From positions 62,001-126,000 of the forward strand of contig JABWAT010000006.1 in NCBI GenBank assembly GCA_013360915.1: a stretch of DNA of 64,000 nt. The letters run 5' to 3'. The notes under the pieces are model-generated. The model had not been told where the DNA came from and did no database searches. It worked only from the letters and a program-made list of their open reading frames with translations. The translations under genes were made by a program, and so were the position numbers. Position 1 is the stretch's first letter. The number at the start of each line of letters is the position of its first letter. The stretch is from Bacteroidota bacterium. Lineage in GTDB: Bacteria > Bacteroidota > JABWAT01. Shown here in pieces: positions 25,931-35,405 of this stretch.

Positions 25931-26710
25931 ATGGTATTAATTAAACTTTCCGGAAAAACCATCGACGAGTTTATCAGCCAGCCGGCATGGGTCGATCATC
26001 TTCATTGGTTGAAATCGCAGGGTCATCCTGTCATTCTGGTGCATGGGGCAGGAACACTCATCACCGAATGGTCGAAGGCGCTGGGTCTTGAGTCGACTTT
26101 TATTAACGGTCTGAGGGTGACCGATGATGCCATGATGGATGTGGTGGCCGCCGTTCAGAGCGGATTGATCAACGGACGGCTGGTTGCAGCCCTGAATCAT
26201 GCCGGAATCAAGGCTGTCGGGCTCACCGGCGCCGACCATGGGCTGGCCAGCGCTGCTCCGATGGATGACCGGTTGGGACGGGTCGGCATTCCGGTCATTT
26301 CCGGTGACCTTGGCTGGCTGCGTCAACTGCTGACCGATGGCATCATCCCGGTTTTTTCATCCACCTGTCTGGGGACGGATGGCGGACTGATGAACATCAA
26401 TGCCGATGTGATGGCCGGAGAGTTGGGCAAAGCCCTGGGCACCAGCCGGATATTCTTTCTGTCGGATATTCCCGGTGTCATTATGAACGGAACGGTACAA
26501 CCGGTCATGAATGCAGATCTGATCGGGTCGGGCATTGAATCAGGACAAATTACCAACGGGATGATTCCAAAACTGACCAGCGCCCTTGATCTGGTGAACA
26601 ATGGCGTGGGTGCGGTCTGGATCGGTCCTGGCAAACCAGATGTATTTATTCAGGCAATTCAACAGGTTCCGGGTGCCGGTACCTGGATTATGGAAGGAGA
26701 ATTGAAGTGA
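25931..26710 (+). CDS. argB: Acetylglutamate kinase
   Basis: A 259-aa amino-acid kinase that phosphorylates N-acetylglutamate, step two of the pathway and often the arginine-inhibited one. Motifs: VLIKLSGKTID at the N-terminus, VILVHGAGTLI (glycine loop), and GTDGGLMNINADVMAGELGKALG with FFLSDIPGVI. It lacks the N-terminal helix of the hexameric arginine-sensitive enzymes, so it resembles the dimeric E. coli form, and control may rest on ArgR. It starts 7 bp after the inserted cassette. Confidence 0.95.
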   Translation: MVLIKLSGKTIDEFISQPAWVDHLHWLKSQGHPVILVHGAGTLITEWSKALGLESTFINGLRVTDDAMMDVVAAVQSGLINGRLVAALNHAGIKAVGLTGADHGLASAAPMDDRLGRVGIPVISGDLGWLRQLLTDGIIPVFSSTCLGTDGGLMNINADVMAGELGKALGTSRIFFLSDIPGVIMNGTVQPVMNADLIGSGIESGQITNGMIPKLTSALDLVNNGVGAVWIGPGKPDVFIQAIQQVPGAGTWIMEGELK

Positions 26711-27876
26711 GCAGTAACCACCTGATGCAGACTTATAACCGGTACCCGATTGAATTGGTGTCGGCAGAGGGAGTCCTGGTCAAAGACCAGAATGGCAAAG
26801 AGTACGTGGATTTTCTCAGTGGAATTGCAGTGACCGGATTTGGTCATAAACATCCGGTCATCACCGAAGCAGTTGTAAAACAGCTGAATCAGGTCTGGCA
26901 CACCAGTAATCTGTTCGACTCATCCGGTCAGAAGGAACTTGCGCTTGCACTTTCGAATGCCTCTGGACTGGATAAGGTTTTTTTCAGTAATTCCGGGACG
27001 GAAGCCAATGAGGCCGCCATCAAATTTGCCAGAAAGTGGGGCTCGGGAAGGTACCAGATTATCTCGGCTCTTGGCGGATTTCATGGCAGGACGTACGGAG
27101 CCCTGTCAGCAACCGGACAGCACAAGTTCTGGCAGGGTTTTTATCCGCTCGTACACGGATTCATGTCGGTTCCCTATGGAGACATTCAGGCCTTGTCCGC
27201 TGCCATCACCAAGGAAACAGTGGCTATCATGCTGGAGCCTATTCAGGGAGAAAGCGGTGTTATTGTACCCCCGGCTGGCTATCTGAAAGCGGTCAGGGAG
27301 TTGTGCGATCGCCACCATATTCTCCTGATTCTGGATGAGGTTCAGACCGGCATGGGAAGGACCGGTAAATGGTTTGCTCATCAGTGGGATGAAATCCGGC
27401 CAGATATTCTCACCGTTGCAAAAGGGGTTGCCAACGGATTGCCACTGGGAGCCACGCTTTGTACCGATGCGGTGGCCTCGGCCATCAAACCGGGTGATCA
27501 TGGGTCCACTTTTGGCGGAAACCCGGTGTCGGTGGCTGCAGCCAATGCTGTGGCTGGTCTGATCACCGATGACCTTCTGACCTCGGTTCTGGAAAGAGGA
27601 GCCTATTTAAAATCGAAACTGAAAGAAGCATCCCTGCCAGGCATCCAGTCCATCCGTGGTCTCGGACTGATGGCAGGAATTGAATTGAAACAGGGACTGT
27701 CGGCCAGACTGGTGGCCCACCAATTACAGGAAAGCGGCTTTCTGGTGGGAACCTCGGGTAACTCGGTCATCAGGTTACTGCCGCCCTTCACCATCGGACA
27801 CTCACACATTGACGGATTAACGGAAGCCTTCGGATCGGTATTGGCCGGTTATGAGGCACATGGAGTTGCAGTATGA
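26707..27876 (+). CDS. argD: Acetylornithine aminotransferase
   Basis: A 389-aa PLP enzyme (class III aminotransferase) forming N-acetylornithine. The site FFSNSGTEANEAAIKFARK is conserved; ILDEVQTGMGRTG holds the PLP-binding aspartate; the Schiff-base lysine is in LTVAKGVANGLPLGA. A GTG start is used, overlapping the argB stop as GTGA, with GAAGGAG about 8 bp upstream; an ATG lies six codons further in. It is followed by argF with an ATGA overlap. Confidence 0.95.
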   Translation: MSSNHLMQTYNRYPIELVSAEGVLVKDQNGKEYVDFLSGIAVTGFGHKHPVITEAVVKQLNQVWHTSNLFDSSGQKELALALSNASGLDKVFFSNSGTEANEAAIKFARKWGSGRYQIISALGGFHGRTYGALSATGQHKFWQGFYPLVHGFMSVPYGDIQALSAAITKETVAIMLEPIQGESGVIVPPAGYLKAVRELCDRHHILLILDEVQTGMGRTGKWFAHQWDEIRPDILTVAKGVANGLPLGATLCTDAVASAIKPGDHGSTFGGNPVSVAAANAVAGLITDDLLTSVLERGAYLKSKLKEASLPGIQSIRGLGLMAGIELKQGLSARLVAHQLQESGFLVGTSGNSVIRLLPPFTIGHSHIDGLTEAFGSVLAGYEAHGVAV

Positions 27877-28838
27877 AACATTTAATTGATATCACCGAAT
27901 GGACGAAAGAAGAACTGGAAACCGTCTTTTCCTGGACATTGACCATGAAAAAACACCCCGATCCCGGTTTTAAACCGCTGGCGGGACGGTCGGTTGCCTT
28001 GTACTTCGAAAAACCCAGTCTGAGAACCCGTGTCAGTTTTGATATCGGAATTCAGGAATTGGGTGGCAACACAACCATCGTTGAACAGTTTATGGCAGGC
28101 ATCGGCACCCGTGAGTCGGTTCATGATGTGGCCAATACGCTGAATGGTTTTGTTGATGCCATGGTCTGCCGCCTGTTTAATCACCAGACGCTGCACGAAT
28201 TGCGCCAATGGTCCGATATGTCCATCGTGAATGCACTGACCGACTTTTCCCATCCCTGCCAGATCATGGCCGATGTGGTGACGCTTAAGGAAATCGGATT
28301 GTGGAATGACGGTCATTTTACTCTCACCTGGGTGGGTGATCCGAACAATGTGTTGCAATCCTGGCTCGAAATGGCCCTGTTTTACCCGATCAAAGTCATT
28401 GTTTCCAGTCCGGATATTCCAACGGCCTTTCAATCCTGGTTTGATGATCCGAGAATGAAAGATCGCCTCACCTGGATTCAGAATCCGAAGCAGGCCATTT
28501 CGCTTGCCGATGTGGTTTATCTCGATACCTGGATATCAATGGGGCAGGAAGATGAAGCGGAAGCCCGGTTGGCAAAATATGCCGCCTATCAGGTCAATGA
28601 GGAAATGACTGGTTACATGCAGGACCATGCGGTGATCCTCCACTGTCTTCCTGCCAAACGGGGTCAGGAAGTTGATGACTTTACCATGAACAAATTCAAG
28701 CCGGTTATTTTCCGTGAATCAGAGAACCGTCTGCACGTGCAGAAAACCATCCTTGGTTACCTGCTTGAACCGGTGAGAATGGCGTGGTTTTGTTCGCAGT
28801 TTCCTCAGGAATCAACCAGTCCGTTGGTAAAAGCCTGA
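27873..28838 (+). CDS. argF: Ornithine carbamoyltransferase
   Basis: A 321-aa enzyme joining carbamoyl phosphate and ornithine to citrulline. Motifs are FEKPSLRTR (45-53, carbamoyl-phosphate loop), HPCQ (127-130), DTWISMGQE (219-227, ornithine loop) and HCLPA (257-261). Many Bacteroidota have a succinylornithine or acetylornithine transcarbamylase instead. The SMG loop and the presence of argJ favour the classical ornithine enzyme here. It overlaps argR by one base (TGATG). Confidence 0.9.
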   Translation: MKHLIDITEWTKEELETVFSWTLTMKKHPDPGFKPLAGRSVALYFEKPSLRTRVSFDIGIQELGGNTTIVEQFMAGIGTRESVHDVANTLNGFVDAMVCRLFNHQTLHELRQWSDMSIVNALTDFSHPCQIMADVVTLKEIGLWNDGHFTLTWVGDPNNVLQSWLEMALFYPIKVIVSSPDIPTAFQSWFDDPRMKDRLTWIQNPKQAISLADVVYLDTWISMGQEDEAEARLAKYAAYQVNEEMTGYMQDHAVILHCLPAKRGQEVDDFTMNKFKPVIFRESENRLHVQKTILGYLLEPVRMAWFCSQFPQESTSPLVKA

Positions 28839-29308
28839 TGTCGACAAAACTTCACAGGCAGAATAAAATCAAGGAAATTCTGCTGAAAAAGCGGATTGAC
28901 AGCCAGGAGGAACTGGTTCGTCAGTTAAAAAAAGAAGGAATCGAAGTCACTCAGGCCACTCTGAGCCGTGATTTTTCCGATCTGGGAATTATCAGGGTGC
29001 GGGATGATGAGGGGGCACATTATGTCATCAGTCAGAATGAGGCTGGTCACCAGGTGGCCCGGCTGATCCGGTATGAAATTATCAGTGTCACTCATAATGA
29101 AATGGTGATTGTGGTCCGGACTCTGGCTGGTCGTGCACAAGGGGTTGGTCATTTCTTTGATCGCCTGAATAAACCCGAGATCCTCGGAACCATTGCCGGT
29201 GACGATACCATCCTGATTATTCCCGATACGGTAAGAAATATCCCTGTTCTTGTCCATTTTCTGAGGGAAATGATGGAGGAAAGCGGGGACTTGACTCGTG
29301 ACGAGTGA
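28838..29308 (+). CDS. argR: Arginine repressor ArgR
   Basis: 156 aa, two-domain arginine-sensing repressor. The winged-helix part contains EGIEVTQATLSRDFSDLGII, and the C-terminal hexamerisation and arginine-binding part contains GTIAGDDTILIIPDT. Being inside the operon it regulates, it probably acts on the ARG boxes at 23027-23052. The last residues LTRDE and the stop are encoded by the left repeat of the next inserted cassette (ACTCGTGACGAGTGA), so the insertion seems to have replaced the original C-terminus. Confidence 0.95.
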   Translation: MSTKLHRQNKIKEILLKKRIDSQEELVRQLKKEGIEVTQATLSRDFSDLGIIRVRDDEGAHYVISQNEAGHQVARLIRYEIISVTHNEMVIVVRTLAGRAQGVGHFFDRLNKPEILGTIAGDDTILIIPDTVRNIPVLVHFLREMMEESGDLTRDE

Positions 29309-29806
29309 CGGGTGACGAGTGAAAGGAAAAGATTACGGCTTGAATGGCAATTTCTTGCAGGACTGTTAAAAACTGAAGGATAAAGTAATTTCATTTTTTA
29401 TGAAAACTCACAAAGATCTCGATGTTTGGAAACGATCAATTGAATTTGCAAAAACCATTTATTCTATCACAAGTCAATTCCCGGATGGCGAAAGATCTGG
29501 GCTGATTTCCTAAATGAGAAGTGCGGTAATATCCCTTCCATCAAACATTGCGGAAGGCGCCGCCAGGAACCACAATAAGGAGTTTAAACAGTTCTGCTAT
29601 ATTTCTTTGGGTTCACTTGCAGAATTGGAAACCCATCTGATTTTGGTAGATAAGTTAAATGTTGCGAAAATACCCGATAAGGTCCAGGAAGAATTAGGTG
29701 AAATACGCCGGATGTTGATTGGTCTGATTTCCTTTTTGGAAAAGACCAAATGATACTTGTCCAACATTTTGTTTATGTCAACCCATTCAGTAGCAATTAG
29801 TAAAGA
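29293..29806 (+). mobile_element. Second four-helix-bundle cassette, between argR and argG
   Basis: The left side (29294-29321) has iterated GTGACGAGTGAC-type units (ACTCGTGACGAGTGACGGGT and onward) and overlaps the argR stop. The right side has AGTTACTCGTTACTG (29807-29821), whose complement CAGTAACGAGTAACT mirrors the left units. Between them lies a disrupted four-helix-bundle gene. The repeat words differ from those of the first cassette, so the two are separate insertions rather than a local duplication. Confidence 0.55.
29400..29753 (+). pseudogene. Four-helix-bundle (IVS-type) protein gene with one nonsense codon
   Basis: The frame from ATG 29400 reads MKTHKDLDVWKRSIEFAKTI, up to GLIS, then TAA at 29511-29513, then immediately ATG with MRSAVISLPSNIAEGAARNH to the stop at 29753. 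The intact family has a Gln at the stop position (GLxSQxRRA), so a single CAA-to-TAA change explains it. Translation could restart at the following ATG and make an 79-aa C-terminal fragment, but without the first helix. Sequence differs much from the intact copy at 25496. Confidence 0.85.
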
Positions 29807-29870
29807 GTTACTCGTTACTGAATACATTTCACAATCCATTTTAACATAGAAACATCAGGAGTCTCTTTAT

Positions 29871-31085
29871 ATGAAAAAACCTAAAATTGTCGTTGCTTAT
29901 TCCGGAGGTCTGGATACCTCGGTAATGGTTCAATGGTTATCAGAAAAGTTCGATGCCGAAATTATCACGGCCTCGGGTGACCTTGGTCAGCGTGAAGACT
30001 GGAAGGCATTGGAGGCGAAGGCCTATAAAACAGGTGCAGCTAAAGCTCATGTGGTGGACCTTCGCCACACGTTTGTGAATGATTATGTCTGGAAGGCATT
30101 AAAGGCTGGTGCATTGTATGAAGGGTTATATCCCATGGCCACTTCCATAGGCCGTCCGTTGCTGGCAAAAATGCTTGCTGATGTGGCTATTCAGGAAGGC
30201 GCCGATATGGTTGCGCACGGGTGCACCGGCAAAGGCAATGATCAGGTCCGGTTCGAAGTCGGGATTATGACACTGGCTCCGCATCTGAAGGTGCTTGCTC
30301 CGCTTCGTGACTGGGAATTCAAATCGCGTGAGGAAGAGATTGAATATGCTATTGCCAAGGGAATCCCGGTTTCCGCCACCAAAAAATCACCTTATTCCAT
30401 TGATGAAAATCTGTTTGGAATTTCCATCGAATGCGGAGTGCTTGAAGATCCGACAGTAGCCCCTCCCGAAGATGCCTACCAGATGACCATCAGTCCGGCT
30501 GCTGCACCCGATAAATCTGAAGTGGTTACCCTGGAATTTGAAGCAGGGATTCCGGTTTCGCTGAACGGGAAAAAAATGGATGGGGTTGAACTGCTTTCTG
30601 CGCTGAATAAAATTGCTGCTTCGCATGGGGTTGGTCGTCTCGATCTGGTCGAAAACCGGGTGGTGGGCATTAAGTCCCGTGAAATTTACGAGGCGCCTGC
30701 TGCAACCGTTCTTCACTGGGCGCATGGTGAGCTGGAACGCCTGGTGCTGGATAAAGAAACGTTCCGTTATAAACAGAAAGTGTCGCATGAAGTCGCCAAT
30801 CTGATTTATGACGGATTGTGGTTTTCGCCGCTTTTCCGTTCATTGATGGCTTTTGTGGATGCAACGCAGGAATCGGTCAGTGGTCAGGTGGTGATTGAAT
30901 TGTACAAGGGAAATCTCAAAACCCTTTCCAGAACCTCACCGTTCAGCATGTACAACGAAGAACTGGCTACCTACACTTCATCGGATAAATTCAACCACAA
31001 AGCATCGGAAGGATTTATCGAGATTTTTGGTCTGCCATACAAAATTCATTCTCAGGTCCGCCAGGAATCATCAGTTTCTGCCTGA
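29871..31085 (+). CDS. argG: Argininosuccinate synthase
   Basis: A 404-aa ATP-dependent enzyme joining citrulline and aspartate. The pyrophosphatase-type P-loop [15 protein letters not shown] (about 9-23) and the [17 protein letters not shown] signature are intact. It follows the second cassette and resumes the arg operon; GGAG lies 9-12 bp before the ATG. argH follows after 76 bp. Confidence 0.96.
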   Translation: MKKPKIVVAYSGGLDTSVMVQWLSEKFDAEIITASGDLGQREDWKALEAKAYKTGAAKAHVVDLRHTFVNDYVWKALKAGALYEGLYPMATSIGRPLLAKMLADVAIQEGADMVAHGCTGKGNDQVRFEVGIMTLAPHLKVLAPLRDWEFKSREEEIEYAIAKGIPVSATKKSPYSIDENLFGISIECGVLEDPTVAPPEDAYQMTISPAAAPDKSEVVTLEFEAGIPVSLNGKKMDGVELLSALNKIAASHGVGRLDLVENRVVGIKSREIYEAPAATVLHWAHGELERLVLDKETFRYKQKVSHEVANLIYDGLWFSPLFRSLMAFVDATQESVSGQVVIELYKGNLKTLSRTSPFSMYNEELATYTSSDKFNHKASEGFIEIFGLPYKIHSQVRQESSVSA

Positions 31086-31161
31086 GTGTGGCAGACATTT
31101 ACGGCCGGGTCGGGTATCTTCGTAAAAACAGCAACCTGGAACAAAAAAGGAGCCGGAGACG

Positions 31162-32550
31162 ATGAAATTGTGGGGTGGCCGTTTTGAAGAAGGACTCGAT
31201 TCGGCCGCATTGCGGTTTTCTTCTTCCCTTGCAGTCGACAGCAGGCTGATCGAGGAAGATATCGAGGGATCGATTGCACACGTGACCATGCTCGAGCAGG
31301 TTGGTCTGGTCACTGCAGATGAAAAAAGTGCGATCATCGACGGATTGGTGACCATACTGTCGGAAAGCCGGGCGAAAACCTGGTTTCCCGATGCGTCACG
31401 GTTCGAAGATATCCACTCAGCGGTAGAGTCTCGTCTGACCGATCTGATTGGAACCCCAGCTGGTAAATTGCATACCGGTCGCAGCCGCAATGATCAGGTC
31501 ATCACCGATGTGGTCCTCTGGCTCAGGAAACAGCTGCCACAGGTTCTTACCCTGATTTGGACTTTAAAGGAGGCCTTGGTCGAGCAGGCGGACCGGCATG
31601 CAGGAACGCTGATGCCTGGCTATACCCATCTTCAAAGGGCGCAGCCAGTCAGCCTGGCCTTCCACCTGCTGGCCTATGTGGAGATGCTTCACAGGGACCG
31701 GCTGCGTTGGGAATCGGTGGCCGGTGCTCTGACCGACTGTCCGTTGGGAGCCGGGGCTTTGGCTGGATCCACACTTCCGCTTGATCGTGACATCACGGCC
31801 GGGTTGCTCGGATTTGCCCGTCCGACGGCCAATGCTCTGGATACCGTTTCTAACCGCGATTTTTTCCTCGATGCAGTTCATGCTGCCGCGATGACCATGA
31901 TGCACCTGAGCCGTCTGTCAGAGGAGTTAATTCTCTGGTCGGGAAGTGAATGGCGGTTTATCCGGCTTTCTGACAGGGTTACCACCGGCTCTTCCCTGAT
32001 GCCGCAGAAAAAAAATCCGGATATGGCCGAACTGATCCGCGGCAAGACCGGAGGTCTGACGGCCGGATATGTTCAGTTGCAAACCTTGCTGAAAGGATTG
32101 CCACTTAGTTACAACCGGGACCTTCAGGAAGACAAGGCTGTGCTTTTTCATGCCATGGACACCGTTCAGGACAGTCTGGCGATCATGTCGCTCATGATTG
32201 GCACCATGGAAGTCAATCAGGATCGTTTTACAGGAGAACTGGATGGCGATTTTTCACTGGCAACCGATGTGGCAGACTGGCTGGTGCTGAAAGGCATCCC
32301 TTTCCGGGAGGCCCATCATGTGGTCGGTGAAGTGGTTCGCCTGTGCGAGAAACGTTCCTGCCGGCTCAGCGATCTGACCCTTGCCGACTGGACATCCATC
32401 CACCCGGTTTTCAACACCGAGGTGTTGCCGGTTGTGCGCATTTCCACCGCACTTTCACGCAAAAAGACCATTGGTTCTCCCCATCCTGACCGGGTAAAGC
32501 AAACCATCCGTCATTGGCAGAAGCTACTGAAGCGGGAAGCAAAAACTTAA
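31162..32550 (+). CDS. argH: Argininosuccinate lyase
   Basis: A 462-aa enzyme of the fumarase/aspartase superfamily releasing arginine and fumarate. Signature GSSLMPQKKNPDMAELIRGK (about 274-293) and LHTGRSRNDQV are conserved, as is the family start LWGGRFEEGLD. AGGAG precedes the ATG. It is the last arg gene; no strong terminator is seen directly after it. Confidence 0.96.
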   Translation: MKLWGGRFEEGLDSAALRFSSSLAVDSRLIEEDIEGSIAHVTMLEQVGLVTADEKSAIIDGLVTILSESRAKTWFPDASRFEDIHSAVESRLTDLIGTPAGKLHTGRSRNDQVITDVVLWLRKQLPQVLTLIWTLKEALVEQADRHAGTLMPGYTHLQRAQPVSLAFHLLAYVEMLHRDRLRWESVAGALTDCPLGAGALAGSTLPLDRDITAGLLGFARPTANALDTVSNRDFFLDAVHAAAMTMMHLSRLSEELILWSGSEWRFIRLSDRVTTGSSLMPQKKNPDMAELIRGKTGGLTAGYVQLQTLLKGLPLSYNRDLQEDKAVLFHAMDTVQDSLAIMSLMIGTMEVNQDRFTGELDGDFSLATDVADWLVLKGIPFREAHHVVGEVVRLCEKRSCRLSDLTLADWTSIHPVFNTEVLPVVRISTALSRKKTIGSPHPDRVKQTIRHWQKLLKREAKT

Positions 32551-32685
32551 GAAAACCGCTGAAATAACTTACTTACTAAACTTATTCTAAATATACAACC
32601 GCTTCCACTTAATATAATTCTGTTTTGACCTGAATGAAATGCTGATTTTGTGATTTGCATTAATCCTGGGTTCACAAATCTGCCG

Positions 32686-32693
32686 TACCTTTG
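32686..32693 (+). promoter_or_regulatory. Candidate Bacteroidota-type -7 element before a micro-ORF
   Basis: TACCTTTG fits the TAnnTTTG -7 consensus of Bacteroidota housekeeping promoters and lies 32 nt before the ATG at 32726. A well-spaced TTTG -33 box is not seen (the nearest TTTG is 28 bp upstream), so this is tentative. Confidence 0.4.
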
Positions 32694-32725
32694 TAATAAG
32701 ATTTTTTTAAAGGGTAGAGGTGTTT

Positions 32726-32806
32726 ATGTCAAGACAGGAAATTCGTGATCTGATTCTGGCCGTCATGCTGATTGGCTTCAGTTTCGGGTTGCTTTATCTG
32801 GTTTAA
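32726..32806 (+). CDS. 26-residue hydrophobic micro-protein candidate
   Basis: ATG 32726 opens MSRQEIRDLILAVMLIGFSF plus GLLYLV and a TAA stop. It looks like a single membrane helix preceded by a short charged head. An AGAGG ribosome site lies 7 bp upstream, a TACCTTTG promoter element 32 bp upstream, and a strong terminator starts 23 bp after the stop. This arrangement supports an independent small gene. It is also possible that the transcript acts as a small RNA. No family recognised. Confidence 0.5.
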   Translation: MSRQEIRDLILAVMLIGFSFGLLYLV

Positions 32807-32828
32807 GCGGCTTCCTCCTGTTTGTGAG

Positions 32829-32878
32829 CCCGGGTTGAAGGCAGGTATCCCGATCTGCTGGTAAACCCGGGTTTTTTT
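32829..32878 (+). terminator. Terminator after the micro-ORF
   Basis: CCCGGGTT (32829-32836) pairs with AACCCGGG (32864-32871), with an inner GCAG/CTGC stem between, followed by seven T. It separates the micro-ORF (and the arg operon read-through) from comM. Confidence 0.8.
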
Positions 32879-32979
32879 ATGCCCATCCCAATCATTTCCT
32901 TCCTTGTTTCTGTTTTGTCTTTCAGAAGAATAAAGTATCTTTAATTCGTCACTGATCCCGACACAATATTGAGGAACGT

Positions 32980-34515
32980 ATGGTTTCACAGGCATTTTCA
33001 GCGGCCACGCTGGGCGTGGACGCGTTTATTGTTGAAGTGGAATGTAATCTTGAAGGGGCCATGCCCGGTTTTGTCATGGTCGGATTGCCCGATTCGGCTG
33101 TGCGCGAAAGCAGGGAACGGGTGGCTGGTGCCATCCGGAATTCAGGATATAACCTGCCACCCAAGCGAATCACCATCAATCTGGCCCCGGCTGATATCCG
33201 TAAGGAAGGATCGGCTTTTGATCTTCCCATCGCACTGGGTGTTCTGGCTGCTTTCGGTAAATTTCCGGCTGAATCACTGCGGGATACGCTGATCATCGGG
33301 GAACTGTCTCTGGAAGGGCGGCTACGACCTGTGAAGGGAAGTCTTCCCATTGCCTATGCGGCCGGTTCTCAGGGTTTCCGCCGGCTGATTCTTCCGGCCG
33401 AGAATGCACTGGAAGCAGCGGTGGTTTCCGGATTGTCGGTTATACCGGTTGCAACTCTTCAGGAAGCGGTTCAGGTATTGGCAGAACCCGATTCTGTACC
33501 GCCCTATCAGGTGGATATGGATGAACTCTTCTCACAAGGGTCTGTCTATCATGATGATTTTTCGGATGTGAAAGGACAGGAAAACGTCAAACGGGCATTG
33601 GAGGTGGCCGCCTCTGGTGGACACAATATTATCATGGTCGGACCTCCCGGCAGTGGTAAAACCATGCTCGCCAGACGGATTCCATCGATTTTACCACCCC
33701 TGTCGTTGAATGAAGCACTGGAGTGTACCAAAATCCATTCCGTAGCCGGCATGTTGCCGGGACGTACCGGTTTGCTTGCCACCCGGCCATTCCGGTCACC
33801 GCATCACACGGTATCCGATGTGGCCCTGGTTGGCGGAGGTCACAACCCGAGACCGGGTGAAATATCCCTTTCCCATAATGGGGTTCTGTTTCTGGATGAA
33901 CTTCCCGAGTTTGCCAGAAATGTGCTCGAGGTGATGCGGCAACCCCTCGAGGATGGACGTGTGACCATTTCACGGGCTGCCCTGACGGTGGACTATCCTG
34001 CCCGGTTTATGCTGGTTGCCTCCATGAATCCCTGTCCGTGCGGGTATTACACCGATCCGGCTCATGCCTGTACCTGCCAGTCACCGCAAATTCAGAAGTA
34101 CATGTCGAAGATTTCTGGTCCGCTGATGGACCGGATTGATATTCATGTGGAAGTGGCTGCGGTTGGATACAGAGAACTCAGTTCCAGGTCACCGGGTGAA
34201 CCATCCGGAATGATCAGAAGCCGGGTGATCAGGTCACGCGAAATCCAGACAGACCGTTTTCAGGGGTCCGGATTGTACTGCAATGCACAAATGAAACCTC
34301 AGGATATCCGGAAATTCTGCCGGCTGGATGAGTCGTGCCAGCAATTGCTTAAAACAGCGATGGACCGGCTGGGACTTTCAGCGAGAGCCTATGACCGCAT
34401 TCTGAAGGTCAGCCGGACCATTGCGGATCTGGATGGTAGTGACTCCATCCGTCCGCAACATTTGTCCGAAGCCATTCAATACCGGTCCCTGGACCGGAAC
34501 CTGTTTGCAGCTTAG
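32980..34515 (+). CDS. comM: YifB/ComM family Mg-chelatase-like AAA+ ATPase
   Basis: A 511-aa helicase-like ATPase; ComM promotes branch migration during natural transformation in gamma-proteobacteria. It has the N-terminal Lon-like fold ([20 protein letters not shown]), Walker [15 protein letters not shown] (about 224-237), Walker [10 protein letters not shown], and the Cys motif [18 protein letters not shown] typical of the family. It stands alone. Its 3' end overlaps the convergent gene at 34512 by 4 bp. Confidence 0.93.
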   Translation: MVSQAFSAATLGVDAFIVEVECNLEGAMPGFVMVGLPDSAVRESRERVAGAIRNSGYNLPPKRITINLAPADIRKEGSAFDLPIALGVLAAFGKFPAESLRDTLIIGELSLEGRLRPVKGSLPIAYAAGSQGFRRLILPAENALEAAVVSGLSVIPVATLQEAVQVLAEPDSVPPYQVDMDELFSQGSVYHDDFSDVKGQENVKRALEVAASGGHNIIMVGPPGSGKTMLARRIPSILPPLSLNEALECTKIHSVAGMLPGRTGLLATRPFRSPHHTVSDVALVGGGHNPRPGEISLSHNGVLFLDELPEFARNVLEVMRQPLEDGRVTISRAALTVDYPARFMLVASMNPCPCGYYTDPAHACTCQSPQIQKYMSKISGPLMDRIDIHVEVAAVGYRELSSRSPGEPSGMIRSRVIRSREIQTDRFQGSGLYCNAQMKPQDIRKFCRLDESCQQLLKTAMDRLGLSARAYDRILKVSRTIADLDGSDSIRPQHLSEAIQYRSLDRNLFAA

Positions 34516-35273
34516 CGGGCCAGTTTTCTGATCTCGGCTGCCATGGCCGGATTGACCGGAAAGTGCTGCTCAAGAAAAGTCAGGTAGGCCAGCGCCGACT
34601 CGGGTGACCGGTCGTAACCCTGGCAGAAGGACCCCAGCTTTTCCGCCAGGCCTGGAAACCGGAATTCGAAACGGCGATCCGGAGAGAAGAAATCGGGATA
34701 ACCCGGTTGAACGGATTCAATCCGTCCCGCAAGATCAAGCAGACGGTCCACGGCATACCATTGAATAAACCGCATGGCTGAAAGTTTCTCTCCCCGCCGG
34801 TAACGGCATAAGCCGACATACAGATTGGTAATGGCCTCGCCAACCAGCCAGTCCACGGGTGAGCCGGAGGGCTGGGGTGTTGGCCGGTGGGGAACCCCGA
34901 TCGAATCGGAAATCCAGTCCCGTTTCCAGATGATGCGCCCTTCTGCAAACGGAATCGAGGCCAGTTCATGCTCCTCAAAAACGGCGAACTCACAGAAAAT
35001 GCCATCCTCAAACAGCAACTTGTATCCATCGGCTGAATTCAGAAAGCAGTAGGCAATGGGATTGATCCGTGAGAGCCAATCCAGATTCTGGATGTAACGC
35101 TGTTTATTTCCCGGAGATACAATGGCAAAAAAATCCAGATCCGAGTAAGCATCCATCCGGTCGGTTTCAGCGCCGACCGATCCCAGACCTATCAGGGCCA
35201 ATCCGGCGGAATCAGATTCCAGCGAACGGGCGATGGCATTCAGGCGGTCGTGAAGTTGGGTTGGTGCAGGCAT
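34512..35273 (-). CDS. Nucleotidyltransferase-fold protein of unknown substrate
   Basis: About 253 aa. The N-terminal pol-beta-type nucleotidyltransferase site is [24 protein letters not shown] (Gly-Ser, then Asp-x-Tyr-Ser-Asp-Leu-Asp), followed by a helical C-terminal half as in lincosamide or aminoglycoside adenylyltransferases. It might modify a small molecule or be a housekeeping relative; the sequence does not decide. ATG 35273 is preferred because GAAAGGA lies about 9 bp upstream; an ATG at 35321 is an alternative. Confidence 0.7.
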   Translation of the reverse strand: MPAPTQLHDRLNAIARSLESDSAGLALIGLGSVGAETDRMDAYSDLDFFAIVSPGNKQRYIQNLDWLSRINPIAYCFLNSADGYKLLFEDGIFCEFAVFEEHELASIPFAEGRIIWKRDWISDSIGVPHRPTPQPSGSPVDWLVGEAITNLYVGLCRYRRGEKLSAMRFIQWYAVDRLLDLAGRIESVQPGYPDFFSPDRRFEFRFPGLAEKLGSFCQGYDRSPESALAYLTFLEQHFPVNPAMAAEIRKLAR

Positions 35274-35359
35274 CCGGCAGGTCCTTTCATTCAGAAAGGC
35301 CCGAAAGTAAAGGGATTCCATGAAAATATAAACCAGATCCGGCGGGAAAATCCGTTTTC

Positions 35360-35390
35360 TTGAGATTGATGGCCGGGTGGTCTACCTTTG
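35360..35390 (+). promoter_or_regulatory. Bacteroidota-type promoter of the his genes
   Basis: TTG (35360-35362) and TACCTTTG (35383-35390) are separated by 20 bp, as expected for the -33/-7 boxes of Bacteroidota primary sigma factor promoters. The hisH ATG lies 15 bp behind, so the leader would be very short. Confidence 0.6.
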
Positions 35391-35405
35391 GTTGTAAGCG
35401 CTTTT

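Noticed and set aside
27873-28838. Succinyl- or acetylornithine carbamoyltransferase
   Set aside because: The SMG ornithine loop and the presence of argJ favour ordinary ornithine carbamoyltransferase.
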